This document shows positions 1 through 6,117 of a stretch of DNA of 7,241 nucleotides, in pieces (positions within the stretch are counted from its first letter, which is position 1; each line of letters begins with the position of its first letter). Below the pieces are notes generated by a model that had not been told where the DNA came from, did no database searches, and was given only the letters and a program-made list of their open reading frames with translations. A program made the translations under genes and the position numbers. The stretch comes from CAIXMG01 sp964550225 (GTDB lineage: Bacteria > Patescibacteriota > Minisyncoccia > Phycocordibacterales > UBA1006), in the NCBI GenBank assembly GCA_964550225.1, contig CAZJXT010000026.1, positions 1 to 7,241 of the forward strand. The letters run 5' to 3'.

Positions 1-480
1 GGAGATATTATTTCTCTCGATATTGGAGTCCATCATAATGGAGTATTCACCGATGCTGCAATTACTGTTCCAGTAGGAAAAATTTCTAAAGAACTAAATG
101 AGTTACTTATGATTACTGAAGAATCATTATATGTCGGTATTGAGCAAGTAAAACCAGGAAATACCACGGGGGACATTGGACATGCTATTGAGCAATTTAT
201 CAACAAGCGATATGGAATCGTAGATGGTTTTTCAGGACATGGGGTAGGGCGCCATATTCATGAGGATCCTTACATTCCTAATTATGGCAGACCAGGAGCT
301 GGAGAAAAACTCGTTGCAGGAATGACTATTGCGATTGAACCTATGATGAATCTCGGAACGAAATATGTGAAAATTCTCAACGATGGATATACCGTAGTAA
401 CAAAAGACGGGAAACCATCAGCTCATTTTGAGCATACCGTATTGGTTACCGATACGGGATATGAGATATTGACAAAATAG
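1..480 (+). CDS. map: Methionine aminopeptidase, type I (5' truncated by window edge)
   Basis: This enzyme removes the initiator methionine from new cytosolic proteins, using a two-metal centre in the pita-bread fold. Frame 1 is open from the first base, so the gene begins upstream; 159 residues remain and roughly 90 are missing compared with the E. coli enzyme. All five metal ligands of the family are visible (numbering from the first visible residue): D7 in SLDIG, D18 in FTDAA, H80 in GHGVGRHIHE, E113 in AIEPMM and E144 in HFEHT. The second conserved histidine, H87, is also present. The spacing D7-D18 (11 residues) equals D97-D108 in E. coli. The end, TDTGYEILTK, is the usual family C-terminus. 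The internal ATG at base 109 is not the start, because it would remove both aspartate ligands. Stop is TAG, followed closely by a terminator-like hairpin. In bacteria map often lies in the secY-adk-map ribosomal cluster, but what is upstream here cannot be seen. Confidence 0.95.
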   Translation, partial: GDIISLDIGVHHNGVFTDAAITVPVGKISKELNELLMITEESLYVGIEQVKPGNTTGDIGHAIEQFINKRYGIVDGFSGHGVGRHIHEDPYIPNYGRPGAGEKLVAGMTIAIEPMMNLGTKYVKILNDGYTVVTKDGKPSAHFEHTVLVTDTGYEILTK

Positions 481-482
481 AT

Positions 483-513
483 AAAACCTTCTATGTTGTT
501 AGCGAGGTTTTTT
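483..513 (+). terminator. Rho-independent terminator after map
   Basis: AAAACCT (483-489) pairs with AGGTTTT (505-511), and a T run extends to 513. The stem is modest (7 bp, only two G-C pairs, possibly extended by a T-G wobble and a bulged CT/AG) and starts 3 nt after the map stop codon. Position and the T run support the call; the long AT-rich loop makes it a weak terminator. Confidence 0.55.
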
Positions 514-524
514 AATGTTATTTA
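496..524 (+). promoter_or_regulatory. Candidate promoter for the 58-aa membrane protein
   Basis: TTGTTA (496-501), a 17-bp spacer and TATTTA (519-524) preceded by TGT give a -35 plus extended -10 arrangement. Predicted transcription start is near 531, about 12 nt before the ATG at 543. The -35 lies in the loop of the map terminator. The -10 is weak and the DNA is AT-rich, so a chance match is quite possible. Confidence 0.3.
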
Positions 525-542
525 AAACAAAATTTTTTAACC

Positions 543-719
543 ATGAAGACATTATTATTAATTCTTCTCACTCAAACGTATTTCCCTAAACCGGAAAATT
601 TTGATGAGAGTATACAAAAAATCATCAACATCTTTTTAGGTGTAGGTGTCCCAACGCTTATAGTGTTAATTGCAATCGCAATTATACTCGCGCTTATTTT
701 GCGCAAAATGGACAAGTAG
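543..719 (+). CDS. Small single-pass membrane protein, 58 aa, unknown function
   Basis: I do not recognise this family. The frame runs ATG to TAG for 58 codons. The product has a short hydrophobic N-terminus (MKTLLLILLT), a polar stretch with charged residues around 14-27 (FPKPENFDESIQK), then a strong hydrophobic helix at about residues 31-53 (starting IFLGVGVPTLIVLI), closed by a positive tail RKMDK. This fits an inner-membrane protein with its short C-terminus in the cytoplasm; the N-terminal hydrophobic stretch is short for a signal peptide. No Shine-Dalgarno motif precedes the ATG. It is flanked by its own candidate promoter and a good terminator, and this, with the well-formed transmembrane segment, argues that it is a real gene and not a chance frame. 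It lies just upstream of the TraG-like ATPase, which lacks membrane helices, so a membrane-partner role is conceivable, but only adjacency supports that. Confidence 0.6.
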   Translation: MKTLLLILLTQTYFPKPENFDESIQKIINIFLGVGVPTLIVLIAIAIILALILRKMDK

Positions 720-766
720 TAAGGTATAAAAATAGTGTGATCATACAGAACAATTTAGTATTAAAT

Positions 767-793
767 AAAGCTCGCAACTCGCGGGCTTTTTTT
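767..793 (+). terminator. Rho-independent terminator before the TraG-like gene
   Basis: AAAGCTCGC (767-775) pairs with GCGGGCTTT (781-789) in a 9-bp stem with one G-T wobble, a 5-nt loop AACTC, and a run of seven T (787-793). It closes the transcript of the 58-aa membrane protein 48 nt after its stop and separates it from the next gene. Confidence 0.85.
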
Positions 794-809
794 GTTATTT
801 AAACTTGTA

Positions 810-815
810 TATAAT
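810..815 (+). promoter_or_regulatory. Candidate -10 box of the TraG-like gene
   Basis: A perfect TATAAT lies 11 nt before the ATG at 827. No good -35 is present: at a 17-bp spacing the hexamer falls in the terminator's T run. If used, transcription would begin around 821-823, leaving a leader of only about 5 nt, so the message would be nearly leaderless. No Shine-Dalgarno sequence lies between the box and the ATG. Confidence 0.5.
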
Positions 816-826
816 GATAAGTAATT

Positions 827-3607
827 ATGCAGTCTATATTCGAAGGAGTTTTTCAGAATAAAAATGTTCAATTTCAAACTGCTGAACAAGAAGTTGCGTT
901 TTTGCGTGAACAATTAAAACAAAAGGAGCAAGAATTAGGATCTTTAGAAGTTACAAAAGAAGATCTTGCAAAAAATCTTGTTGATACTTATAAAGCAGTT
1001 CCATCTCAAGAAGTACTCCACCCACAGCAAACAATGTCTCAAGAACAAATCGAGGGAGTAGTATTAAAATTAAAACCAGAAACCCATGATGATACTACGG
1101 GTGAATTGATGACGATTATGATGGAAAAGGGTATTAAAAACGCTCTTGAGGTAGTACGCAATATGAATAGTCCGCACATCGAAGATGACTTCTATCGATT
1201 CTTGGTACAATATTTGGCAACCTATCATGAAATTCCAGGACTTAAAACAAATACAGAATTATTTAAAGAGATTAATGTTCGATTGTTTGAAATAACACTT
1301 CCTCGTCCTGATGAAAATTCTGGAAAGAGTTTCAAGGATCTGACTGGGCTCATGGAACAGTTTTATGCCGGAATGCAGGCTATTGGTCCTGCTGGAAATC
1401 CAGAACAGAATTGGTATACCTTAGAAATTGCTCTTTCTAATGATTCAGAACATGTAATTTTTTATGTGTGTGTTCCACGTTCTCGAGGAGATCTTTTAGA
1501 AAAAGTAGTTTTAGGATTGTATGCTGATGCAAAAATTGAAGAAATAACGAATGATTATAATATTTTTAATGCAACAGGGGGTGCTGCAGGATCATTTGCA
1601 AAATCAACATCGTCAGACATGATGACAATTAAAACCTATGATCAATTTGATACCGATCCTTTGGATGTAATGCTCAATGTTTTTTCAAAATTAAAAAAAC
1701 AAGGAGAGGGTGCATCATTACAATTCATCATTCGTCCAGTAGGAGATCGTTATATTACCCAATATGGGAAAGTTCTTGATCGGTTGCGTAAAGGAGAAAA
1801 AATGAAAGATATCAATGATGAATTACTTCATGAGATTGCAGCCGAAGGAAAGGCTTGGGGTAAAGCTGTCTGGAATATTTTAACATCGTCAGATTTGAAA
1901 ACTGATGAGAATAAAAAAGATGAACCAAAACAAACAAAATATGTTGATGAGATTGCAATACAAAGTATTACTGAAAAATTAAAATCAACAATTTGTGAAA
2001 TAACCATTCGTATTATTGCATCAGCTGAAAATCAGCCTCGAGCAGAATCGATTGTGCGCGATTTAGAATCAGCGTTTTATCAATTTACAAATACCGCAGG
2101 AAATGGAATTCGTTTTCAACCAGTGAAATCAGAATCTCTTATGGAGTTCTTCCATAATTTTGCATATCGTGCAATTACTCAAAAAGAACTCTTGCACCTA
2201 AATTTTCATGAATTAGCTACAATGATTCATTTTCCTGCAGGAACAAAAGATTCTCCATATCTCAAACAAGCGAAATCTGGGACCGCTCCTGCGCCGATGG
2301 ATATGGAAGATAAGGGGATTTTGTTAGGATATAATGAATTTCGAGGGAAATTAACACCGATTCATTTCAAACCCGAAGATCGCTTGAGACATTTTTACAC
2401 CATTGGGCAAACAGGTGTAGGAAAGACACAGATGTTTTTGAAAATGATTATTCAAGATATTAAAAATGGAGATGGATGTTGTTTCATTGATCCACATGGA
2501 ACTGATGTTCAAAAAATTCTTGCAAATATTCCACCCGAGAGAATGGATGATGTGATTTATTTTGATCCATCCTATATTGATCGTCCCATGGGGTTAAATA
2601 TGTTGGAATACGACATTACACGACCCCAACAAAAATCATTAGTGATTTCAGAACTCCTTGGAATTTTTGATAAATTGTTTGATATGAAGGCTCAGGGAGG
2701 TGCAATGTTTGGACAATATTTCCGTAACTCAGCATTATTAGTAATGTCTGATCCTGAATCAGGAAATACTTTGATGGAAATCACTCGTGTATTGGCTGAT
2801 AAAAATTTTCGAGATATGAAATTATCAAAATGCAAAGATCCATTAATTATTGAATTCTGGAAAGCTGCAGAAAAAACAACAGGAGATCAAGGACTTGAAA
2901 ACTTTGTGCCGTATATTTCTGGAAAATTTGATGATTTTATTTCAAATGAATTTATGCGACCGGTAGTACTCCAAGAAAAATCAGCGTTCAATTTCCGTGA
3001 TGTAATGGATAAGAAAAAAATTCTCTTGGTAAATCTCTCAAAAGGATTATTGGGAGAAAAAAATGCATCACTTATCGGGTTGATTCTGGTAGGAAAATTG
3101 CAAATGGCGGCTATGTCGCGTGCTGATTCAGCAGATCTTTCACAGTTTCCACCGTTTTATGTATATATGGATGAGTTCCAAAATATTGTGACAGATTCTG
3201 TATCTGCAATATTATCAGAAGCTCGAAAATATAAATTGTCATTAAATATGACCCATCAATATTTAGGGCAACTTCCTGATTTTATTAAAGGTGCGGTATT
3301 TGGAAACGTAGGATCAATGTGTATTTTCCGTATTAATGATGATGATGCAAAAGCTATTGAGCCTCGTATCTCACCACAGTTTTCAAAAGATGATATTTTG
3401 AAACTTGATAATGCCCAAGGTATTGTGAGTATGTTGGTAAATGGACGACCTGCAAGTGCGTTTAATATGAACACGGTGTATGATGGTTATTGTCCTGATG
3501 GAAATCCAGACCAGGTAGATAAGGTAAAACAATTATCATATTTGAAATATGGGCGCGATCGATCTGACATTGAAGAAGAAATTTTGAATAAGTTTAAAGC
3601 GCAGTAG
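827..3607 (+). CDS. TraG/VirD4/HerA-like P-loop ATPase (type IV secretion coupling-protein type), 926 aa
   Basis: Probably a DNA-translocating ATPase of the coupling-protein superfamily. Visible layout: a Gln/Glu/Lys-rich coiled coil at about 16-52; two alpha/beta modules with similar strand-helix pattern at about 196-248 (starting WYTLEIAL) and 389-422 (starting ICEITIRI), of a kind I associate with Patescibacterial TraG-like proteins; then the motor domain. Walker A is GQTGVGKT at 527-534 (K533, T534). IDPHGT around 554-559 is the strand after it. Walker B is YVYMDEFQN at 778-786 (D782, E783). THQYLGQLP at 809-817 is the late polar motif of VirD4/TraG/HerA ATPases. Unlike classical VirD4 or TraG proteins it has no N-terminal membrane helices, so it should be cytosolic or docked by a partner. 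No relaxase, VirB4 or pilin gene is in the window. Role could be DNA uptake, conjugation or chromosome handling; the sequence does not decide. Start is the first ATG, 11 nt after TATAAT; stop is TAG. Confidence 0.88.
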   Translation: MQSIFEGVFQNKNVQFQTAEQEVAFLREQLKQKEQELGSLEVTKEDLAKNLVDTYKAVPSQEVLHPQQTMSQEQIEGVVLKLKPETHDDTTGELMTIMMEKGIKNALEVVRNMNSPHIEDDFYRFLVQYLATYHEIPGLKTNTELFKEINVRLFEITLPRPDENSGKSFKDLTGLMEQFYAGMQAIGPAGNPEQNWYTLEIALSNDSEHVIFYVCVPRSRGDLLEKVVLGLYADAKIEEITNDYNIFNATGGAAGSFAKSTSSDMMTIKTYDQFDTDPLDVMLNVFSKLKKQGEGASLQFIIRPVGDRYITQYGKVLDRLRKGEKMKDINDELLHEIAAEGKAWGKAVWNILTSSDLKTDENKKDEPKQTKYVDEIAIQSITEKLKSTICEITIRIIASAENQPRAESIVRDLESAFYQFTNTAGNGIRFQPVKSESLMEFFHNFAYRAITQKELLHLNFHELATMIHFPAGTKDSPYLKQAKSGTAPAPMDMEDKGILLGYNEFRGKLTPIHFKPEDRLRHFYTIGQTGVGKTQMFLKMIIQDIKNGDGCCFIDPHGTDVQKILANIPPERMDDVIYFDPSYIDRPMGLNMLEYDITRPQQKSLVISELLGIFDKLFDMKAQGGAMFGQYFRNSALLVMSDPESGNTLMEITRVLADKNFRDMKLSKCKDPLIIEFWKAAEKTTGDQGLENFVPYISGKFDDFISNEFMRPVVLQEKSAFNFRDVMDKKKILLVNLSKGLLGEKNASLIGLILVGKLQMAAMSRADSADLSQFPPFYVYMDEFQNIVTDSVSAILSEARKYKLSLNMTHQYLGQLPDFIKGAVFGNVGSMCIFRINDDDAKAIEPRISPQFSKDDILKLDNAQGIVSMLVNGRPASAFNMNTVYDGYCPDGNPDQVDKVKQLSYLKYGRDRSDIEEEILNKFKAQ

Positions 3608-3652
3608 CATACATAAAAACCCCTATCAATAAAGGGTTTTTTATGTATGCTA
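3605..3652 (+). terminator. Long terminator hairpin overlapping the TraG-like stop codon
   Basis: The left arm (3605-3622) and right arm (3634-3652) form 18 base pairs with a single bulged T, around an 11-nt loop. The core AAAAACCC/GGGTTTTTT is a standard intrinsic terminator; the outer arms TAGCATACAT/ATGTATGCTA extend it into the TAG stop codon. The outer right arm also carries the extended -10 of the next gene. Confidence 0.88.
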
Positions 3653-3656
3653 TACT
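3648..3656 (+). promoter_or_regulatory. Extended -10 promoter of the YibE/F gene, inside the terminator's 3' arm
   Basis: TGCTATACT is a TGn-TATACT extended -10. At 17-18 bp upstream there is no recognisable -35, which extended -10 promoters can do without. Predicted start is at 3663-3665, coinciding with the ATG at 3665, so the message would be leaderless. No Shine-Dalgarno sequence is present. Confidence 0.55.
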
Positions 3657-3664
3657 AATAATCC

Positions 3665-4837
3665 ATGAAGAAAACATTTTTTATTATAATCAGTAGTATC
3701 GTAATCTTTTCAGGATATGGATTGGTTAATGTGTTTGCGCAAAATACTGATCAAGGTTCAGGTATAGAAATCGCGCGACTTAAAGCACGCGTAACTGAAA
3801 TTGTTTCACAACAAGAAGAATTTATTGATGGTAATTCAGCACGTGCAATAGTTCAACAAGTTGAGGCTAAGATTATTCGAGGTGATCGGAAGGGGGAAGT
3901 TATAAAATTTCAAAATGACTTTTTTCCTATGAAAGAACGAGATGTTATTTTTGTTCGTGAAGCTGAAGATTTTGATGGTGCTCGATCATATGCTGTATCT
4001 GATTTTGAACGACGCCCAGCCCTTGTTGTCTTTTTTCTCCTATTCGTAGGATTGGTTATTGGTTTAGGTCGTATGCAGGGATTGCGGTCATTGGTATCAC
4101 TTGGGGTCAGTGTGTTGGCAATTTTCTTTGTGTTGATTCCGTTACTCTTGAAAGGGTTTTCTCCGGTGCTTGCCGCAACAGGAATCTCCTCAGCTATTTT
4201 ATTCTTCGCGATTTTCTTTACACATGGGTTTAATCGTAAATCACTCATCGCTTTTTCAGGAACAGTAGGTGCGGTTATTTTTACAGGAATTCTTGCGCTC
4301 ATTGCGGTACAAGTAAGTCATATTACTGGTTTCTCAGCTCATGAATCGGTGTATCTTAATTTTAATACAGGAGGTGAGCTTGATTTCGTAGGGCTCTTTT
4401 TAGCAAGTATTATGATCGGAATGCTTGGAGTGTTGGATGATATTTCTATTACCCAAGTTGCTGTCGTACGCGAGTTATATGGAGTTGCTCCACATCTCTC
4501 AAAATCAGAAATATTTGCGAGTGCTATTCGTGTTGGAAAGGAACACGTAGGAGCGTTAGTAAACACGCTGGTGTTGGCTTATGTTGGAGTGGCATTGCCA
4601 TCGGTGATGTATTTCGCAACCTCATATGCTACCCCTGGTGAATTAATTAATATGGAGGTATTTGCATCTGAAATTTTGCGAACTATATTGGGTTCTATTG
4701 GTTTAATTCTAACGGTGCCGATTACTACATGGCTTGCGGTAATTTTCTTAAAAGATTTGAAAGGTAAAAAAATGACTTTGGAAGAAATGGATCATGGGCA
4801 TAGTCATGCGCATGGGGGACATGGACACCATCATTAA
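3665..4837 (+). CDS. YibE/F family polytopic membrane protein with His-rich C-terminus
   Basis: Member of the YibE/F family; transport is often suggested for the family but the substrate is not established. Residues 1-25 form a signal peptide or first helix ending in VFAQ. A soluble, probably extracytoplasmic domain of about 90 residues follows (26-117). Then come about seven membrane segments near 118-138, 141-163, 166-187, 193-217, 240-262, 294-318 and 338-362. The segment GMLGVLDDISITQ (252-264) matches the conserved family motif with its paired acidic residues in a membrane helix. The C-terminus (377-390) has 8 His in 14 residues (HGHSHAHGGHGHHH), suggesting metal binding on the cytoplasmic side; that is an inference. 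The start ATG is preceded by an extended -10 box and not by a ribosome-binding site. The SET-domain gene begins 20 nt after the stop, so both could also share a transcript. Confidence 0.9.
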   Translation: MKKTFFIIISSIVIFSGYGLVNVFAQNTDQGSGIEIARLKARVTEIVSQQEEFIDGNSARAIVQQVEAKIIRGDRKGEVIKFQNDFFPMKERDVIFVREAEDFDGARSYAVSDFERRPALVVFFLLFVGLVIGLGRMQGLRSLVSLGVSVLAIFFVLIPLLLKGFSPVLAATGISSAILFFAIFFTHGFNRKSLIAFSGTVGAVIFTGILALIAVQVSHITGFSAHESVYLNFNTGGELDFVGLFLASIMIGMLGVLDDISITQVAVVRELYGVAPHLSKSEIFASAIRVGKEHVGALVNTLVLAYVGVALPSVMYFATSYATPGELINMEVFASEILRTILGSIGLILTVPITTWLAVIFLKDLKGKKMTLEEMDHGHSHAHGGHGHHH

Positions 4838-4850
4838 TATTAGATAAGAT
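4822..4850 (+). promoter_or_regulatory. Candidate promoter of the SET-domain gene
   Basis: TGGACA (4822-4827), a 17-bp spacer and TAAGAT (4845-4850) match the sigma-70 consensus at 5/6 and 4/6 positions. The -35 sits in the codons for the His-rich tail of the YibE/F protein. The predicted start falls at about 4857-4858, exactly the ATG, giving a leaderless message. Cotranscription with the YibE/F gene is the alternative, since no terminator separates them. Confidence 0.45.
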
Positions 4851-4857
4851 ATTATTC

Positions 4858-5262
4858 ATGAAATCACAACTACCCGTTTATAAACTTGATGTAAAAAAAT
4901 CTATTGCAGGACTTGGACTCTTTGCAGGAGAACCTATCAAAAAGGGATCAAAAATTATTGAATATATTGGTGAAAAAATTACTGCAGATGAGGCTGATCG
5001 CCGAGGAGGGAAGTATCTTTTTGAGATTAATTCAAAATGGACAATTGATGGTACTACTCGAAAAAATATTGCACGATATGTAAACCATGCCTGTGTTCCT
5101 ATTGCGAACTGTGAAGCGGAAGTAAAAAATGGCCGCATTTGGATTCTTGCCAAGAAAAATATCGAGGCAGGACAGGAGCTTTTCTATGACTATGGGAAAG
5201 AATATTTTGATGAGCATATCAAACCTCACGGATGTCGCTGTGCAAAACACATACAAGTATAA
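4858..5262 (+). CDS. Small SET-domain protein (putative protein lysine methyltransferase), 134 aa
   Basis: SET proteins transfer methyl from S-adenosylmethionine to lysine side chains; the target here is unknown. The core motifs are in order: SIAGLGLFAGEPIKKG (15-30), the N-terminal SET strand with the glycine-rich cofactor segment; IIEYIGEKI (33-41); RYVNHACVP (73-81), the NHxC cofactor-binding motif; and GQELFYDYG (105-113), matching GEELxxDYG with the conserved tyrosine Y112. The usual NHSCxPN reads NHACVPIANC, an expanded form. A reduced post-SET tail follows (HGCRC, C126 and C128), with fewer cysteines than the zinc-binding CxCx4C of eukaryotic enzymes. The protein is almost entirely the catalytic domain, as in other small bacterial SET proteins. 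A methylated ribosomal protein or DNA-binding protein would be a plausible substrate, but that is speculation. No Shine-Dalgarno motif precedes the ATG; stop is TAA. Confidence 0.88.
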   Translation: MKSQLPVYKLDVKKSIAGLGLFAGEPIKKGSKIIEYIGEKITADEADRRGGKYLFEINSKWTIDGTTRKNIARYVNHACVPIANCEAEVKNGRIWILAKKNIEAGQELFYDYGKEYFDEHIKPHGCRCAKHIQV

Positions 5263-5264
5263 AC

Positions 5265-5293
5265 TTGACCTAAAGAACGAAATAGAGTATTCT
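5265..5293 (+). promoter_or_regulatory. Sigma-70-type promoter of secE-nusG
   Basis: TTGACC (5265-5270), a 17-bp spacer (5271-5287) and TATTCT (5288-5293) match the consensus at 5/6 and 4/6 with ideal spacing. It begins 3 nt after the SET gene stop. The start should lie near 5300, giving secE a leader of about 42 nt that contains the GCGA-capped hairpin and a run of nine A just before the ATG. Confidence 0.75.
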
Positions 5294-5302
5294 ACTTTTA
5301 TC

Positions 5303-5321
5303 AGGCCCCGCGAGGGGTTTT
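5303..5321 (+). terminator. GNRA-capped hairpin in the secE leader; weak terminator of the SET gene or 5' leader structure
   Basis: CCCC (5306-5309) and GGGG (5314-5317) enclose the tetraloop GCGA, a GNRA loop. The stem can extend by two G-T wobbles and an A-T pair (5303-5305 with 5318-5320), and TTTT (5318-5321) follows. It is 40 nt after the SET stop, so it can act as a weak terminator for readthrough. It also begins 3-5 nt after the predicted secE transcription start, where it would form a 5'-end stem-loop on the secE-nusG message. Confidence 0.5.
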
Positions 5322-5341
5322 AAAAGAACCAAAAAAAAATT

Positions 5342-5515
5342 ATGAAAACATTTATCACAGGACTTAAAACAGAATTTGGCAAAATTGTTTGGCCAAAAAC
5401 AAATGAAGCTTTCGGACACGCAACATTAGTAATCGTTGTAGCCGTTCTCGTCGGTTATTACCTGGGACTTTTTGATGCATTATTTGCATGGGTTCTTAAA
5501 ACTATTATCGCGTAA
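5342..5515 (+). CDS. secE: Preprotein translocase subunit SecE, 57 aa
   Basis: SecE is the small essential clamp of the SecYEG channel in the cytoplasmic membrane. The protein has the family's amphipathic segment EFGKIVWPKTNEAF (11-24), matching the conserved F-K-V-x-WP-x-x-x-E pattern, then one transmembrane helix at about 28-47 (TLVIVVAVLVGYYLG) and a short hydrophobic tail. At 57 residues it is the minimal single-helix form common outside the gamma-proteobacteria (E. coli SecE has 127 residues and three helices). The gene is a real one although short: nusG starts 4 nt after its TAA stop, the universal secE-nusG order, and a consensus-like promoter precedes it. No Shine-Dalgarno sequence is present; nine A residues (5331-5339) lie directly before TTATG and may provide an unstructured ribosome landing site. 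Confidence 0.95.
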   Translation: MKTFITGLKTEFGKIVWPKTNEAFGHATLVIVVAVLVGYYLGLFDALFAWVLKTIIA

Positions 5516-5519
5516 TTAT

Positions 5520-6062
5520 ATGGCACGACAAGAATTACAAGATCGTCATTGGTATGCAATTCATACCTATGCAGGATATGAAAATGCTGTAGAACGTAAC
5601 CTCAAACAACGTGTAGAATCTCTCGGAATGCAAGATAAAATTTTTGATGTATTGGTTCCTACAGAAAAAGTAATCAAGGTTAAAAATGGAAAACGACAAG
5701 AAGTTGATGAAAAGTTTTATCCAGGATATGTATTAGTAGATATGATTGTGACCGATGATTCGTGGTATGTTGTACGCAATACACCCCGAGTAACTGGTTT
5801 CGTAGGTGCAGGAACCACACCCGTTCCTATGTCGCAACAAGAAATTGATTTCATTTTTAGTCGTATGAAAAAAGATGAAACAAAACACACCATCATGGTT
5901 GTTGCTGGAGATTTGGTAATGATCAACGAAGGTCCGTTCAAGGATTTTGAAGGAACGGTTTCAGAAGTAGATCAAGATCGAGGAAAAGTAAAAGTCATGG
6001 TAAATATGTTTGGACGAGAAACAGCGCTCGAGCTCGACTTTGCGCAGGTGCGTAAGATGTAG
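5520..6062 (+). CDS. nusG: Transcription termination/antitermination factor NusG, 180 aa
   Basis: NusG binds RNA polymerase near the clamp, raises processivity and, in many bacteria, couples transcription to the ribosome or to Rho. The NGN domain spans about 9-115, beginning RHWYAIHTYAGYE and including FYPGYVLV (66-73) and the PRVTGFVG strand (89-96). The C-terminal KOW domain spans about 128-180, with GPFKDFEGTVSEVD (138-151) and the terminal LDFAQVRKM. Length is almost identical to E. coli NusG (181). The start is ATG 5520, giving MARQELQDRHW. A longer in-frame start at 5472 would lie inside secE and add 16 residues that the family lacks. It follows secE by 4 nt and should be translated from the same message. 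A strong terminator hairpin begins 15 nt after its TAG stop. Confidence 0.97.
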   Translation: MARQELQDRHWYAIHTYAGYENAVERNLKQRVESLGMQDKIFDVLVPTEKVIKVKNGKRQEVDEKFYPGYVLVDMIVTDDSWYVVRNTPRVTGFVGAGTTPVPMSQQEIDFIFSRMKKDETKHTIMVVAGDLVMINEGPFKDFEGTVSEVDQDRGKVKVMVNMFGRETALELDFAQVRKM

Positions 6063-6074
6063 CACTTTTATATT

Positions 6075-6103
6075 TTGACAAGATAGCATAAAAATGCTAT
6101 CTT
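6075..6103 (+). promoter_or_regulatory. Strong promoter of rplK, embedded in the nusG terminator
   Basis: TTGACA (6075-6080) is a perfect -35. After a 17-bp spacer comes TATCTT (6098-6103), with TGC just before it, making an extended -10. The start should be near 6109-6111, giving rplK a leader of about 74 nt. The elements fall on the two arms of the nusG terminator hairpin. Confidence 0.6.
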
Positions 6104-6109
6104 GTTTTT
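6078..6109 (+). terminator. Rho-independent terminator after nusG
   Basis: ACAAGATAGCAT (6078-6089) pairs perfectly with ATGCTATCTTGT (6094-6105) around an AAAA loop, followed by T to 6109. It is a 12-bp stem 15 nt after the nusG stop. It should end, or partly attenuate, the secE-nusG transcript. The stem is AT-rich, so some readthrough into rplK is possible. Confidence 0.8.
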
Positions 6110-6117
6110 GTTACGCT

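Noticed and set aside
515..589. 24-codon frame starting at ATG 515
   Set aside because: It has no protein-like features and overlaps the better-supported 58-aa frame.
735..746. Near-palindrome around TGATCA between the small gene and its terminator
   Set aside because: Short, with a G-T mismatch, no repeat elsewhere and not next to a promoter; likely chance.
3910..4302. Minus-strand open frame of 130 codons within the YibE/F gene
   Set aside because: Antisense to a clear family member, low-complexity Lys/Ser/Pro composition and no recognisable domain; a shadow. The same applies to minus-strand frames at 3256-3474, 4339-4566, 4878-5153, 5032-5256, 5717-5941 and 6171-6458.
5129..5323. Plus-strand 64-codon frame overlapping the end of the SET gene
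   Set aside because: It runs through the SET gene in another frame and across the secE promoter and hairpin; no protein-like features.
5472..5519. Longer nusG start adding 16 residues
   Set aside because: It lies inside secE and adds sequence absent from NusG proteins; ATG 5520 gives the expected N-terminus and length.
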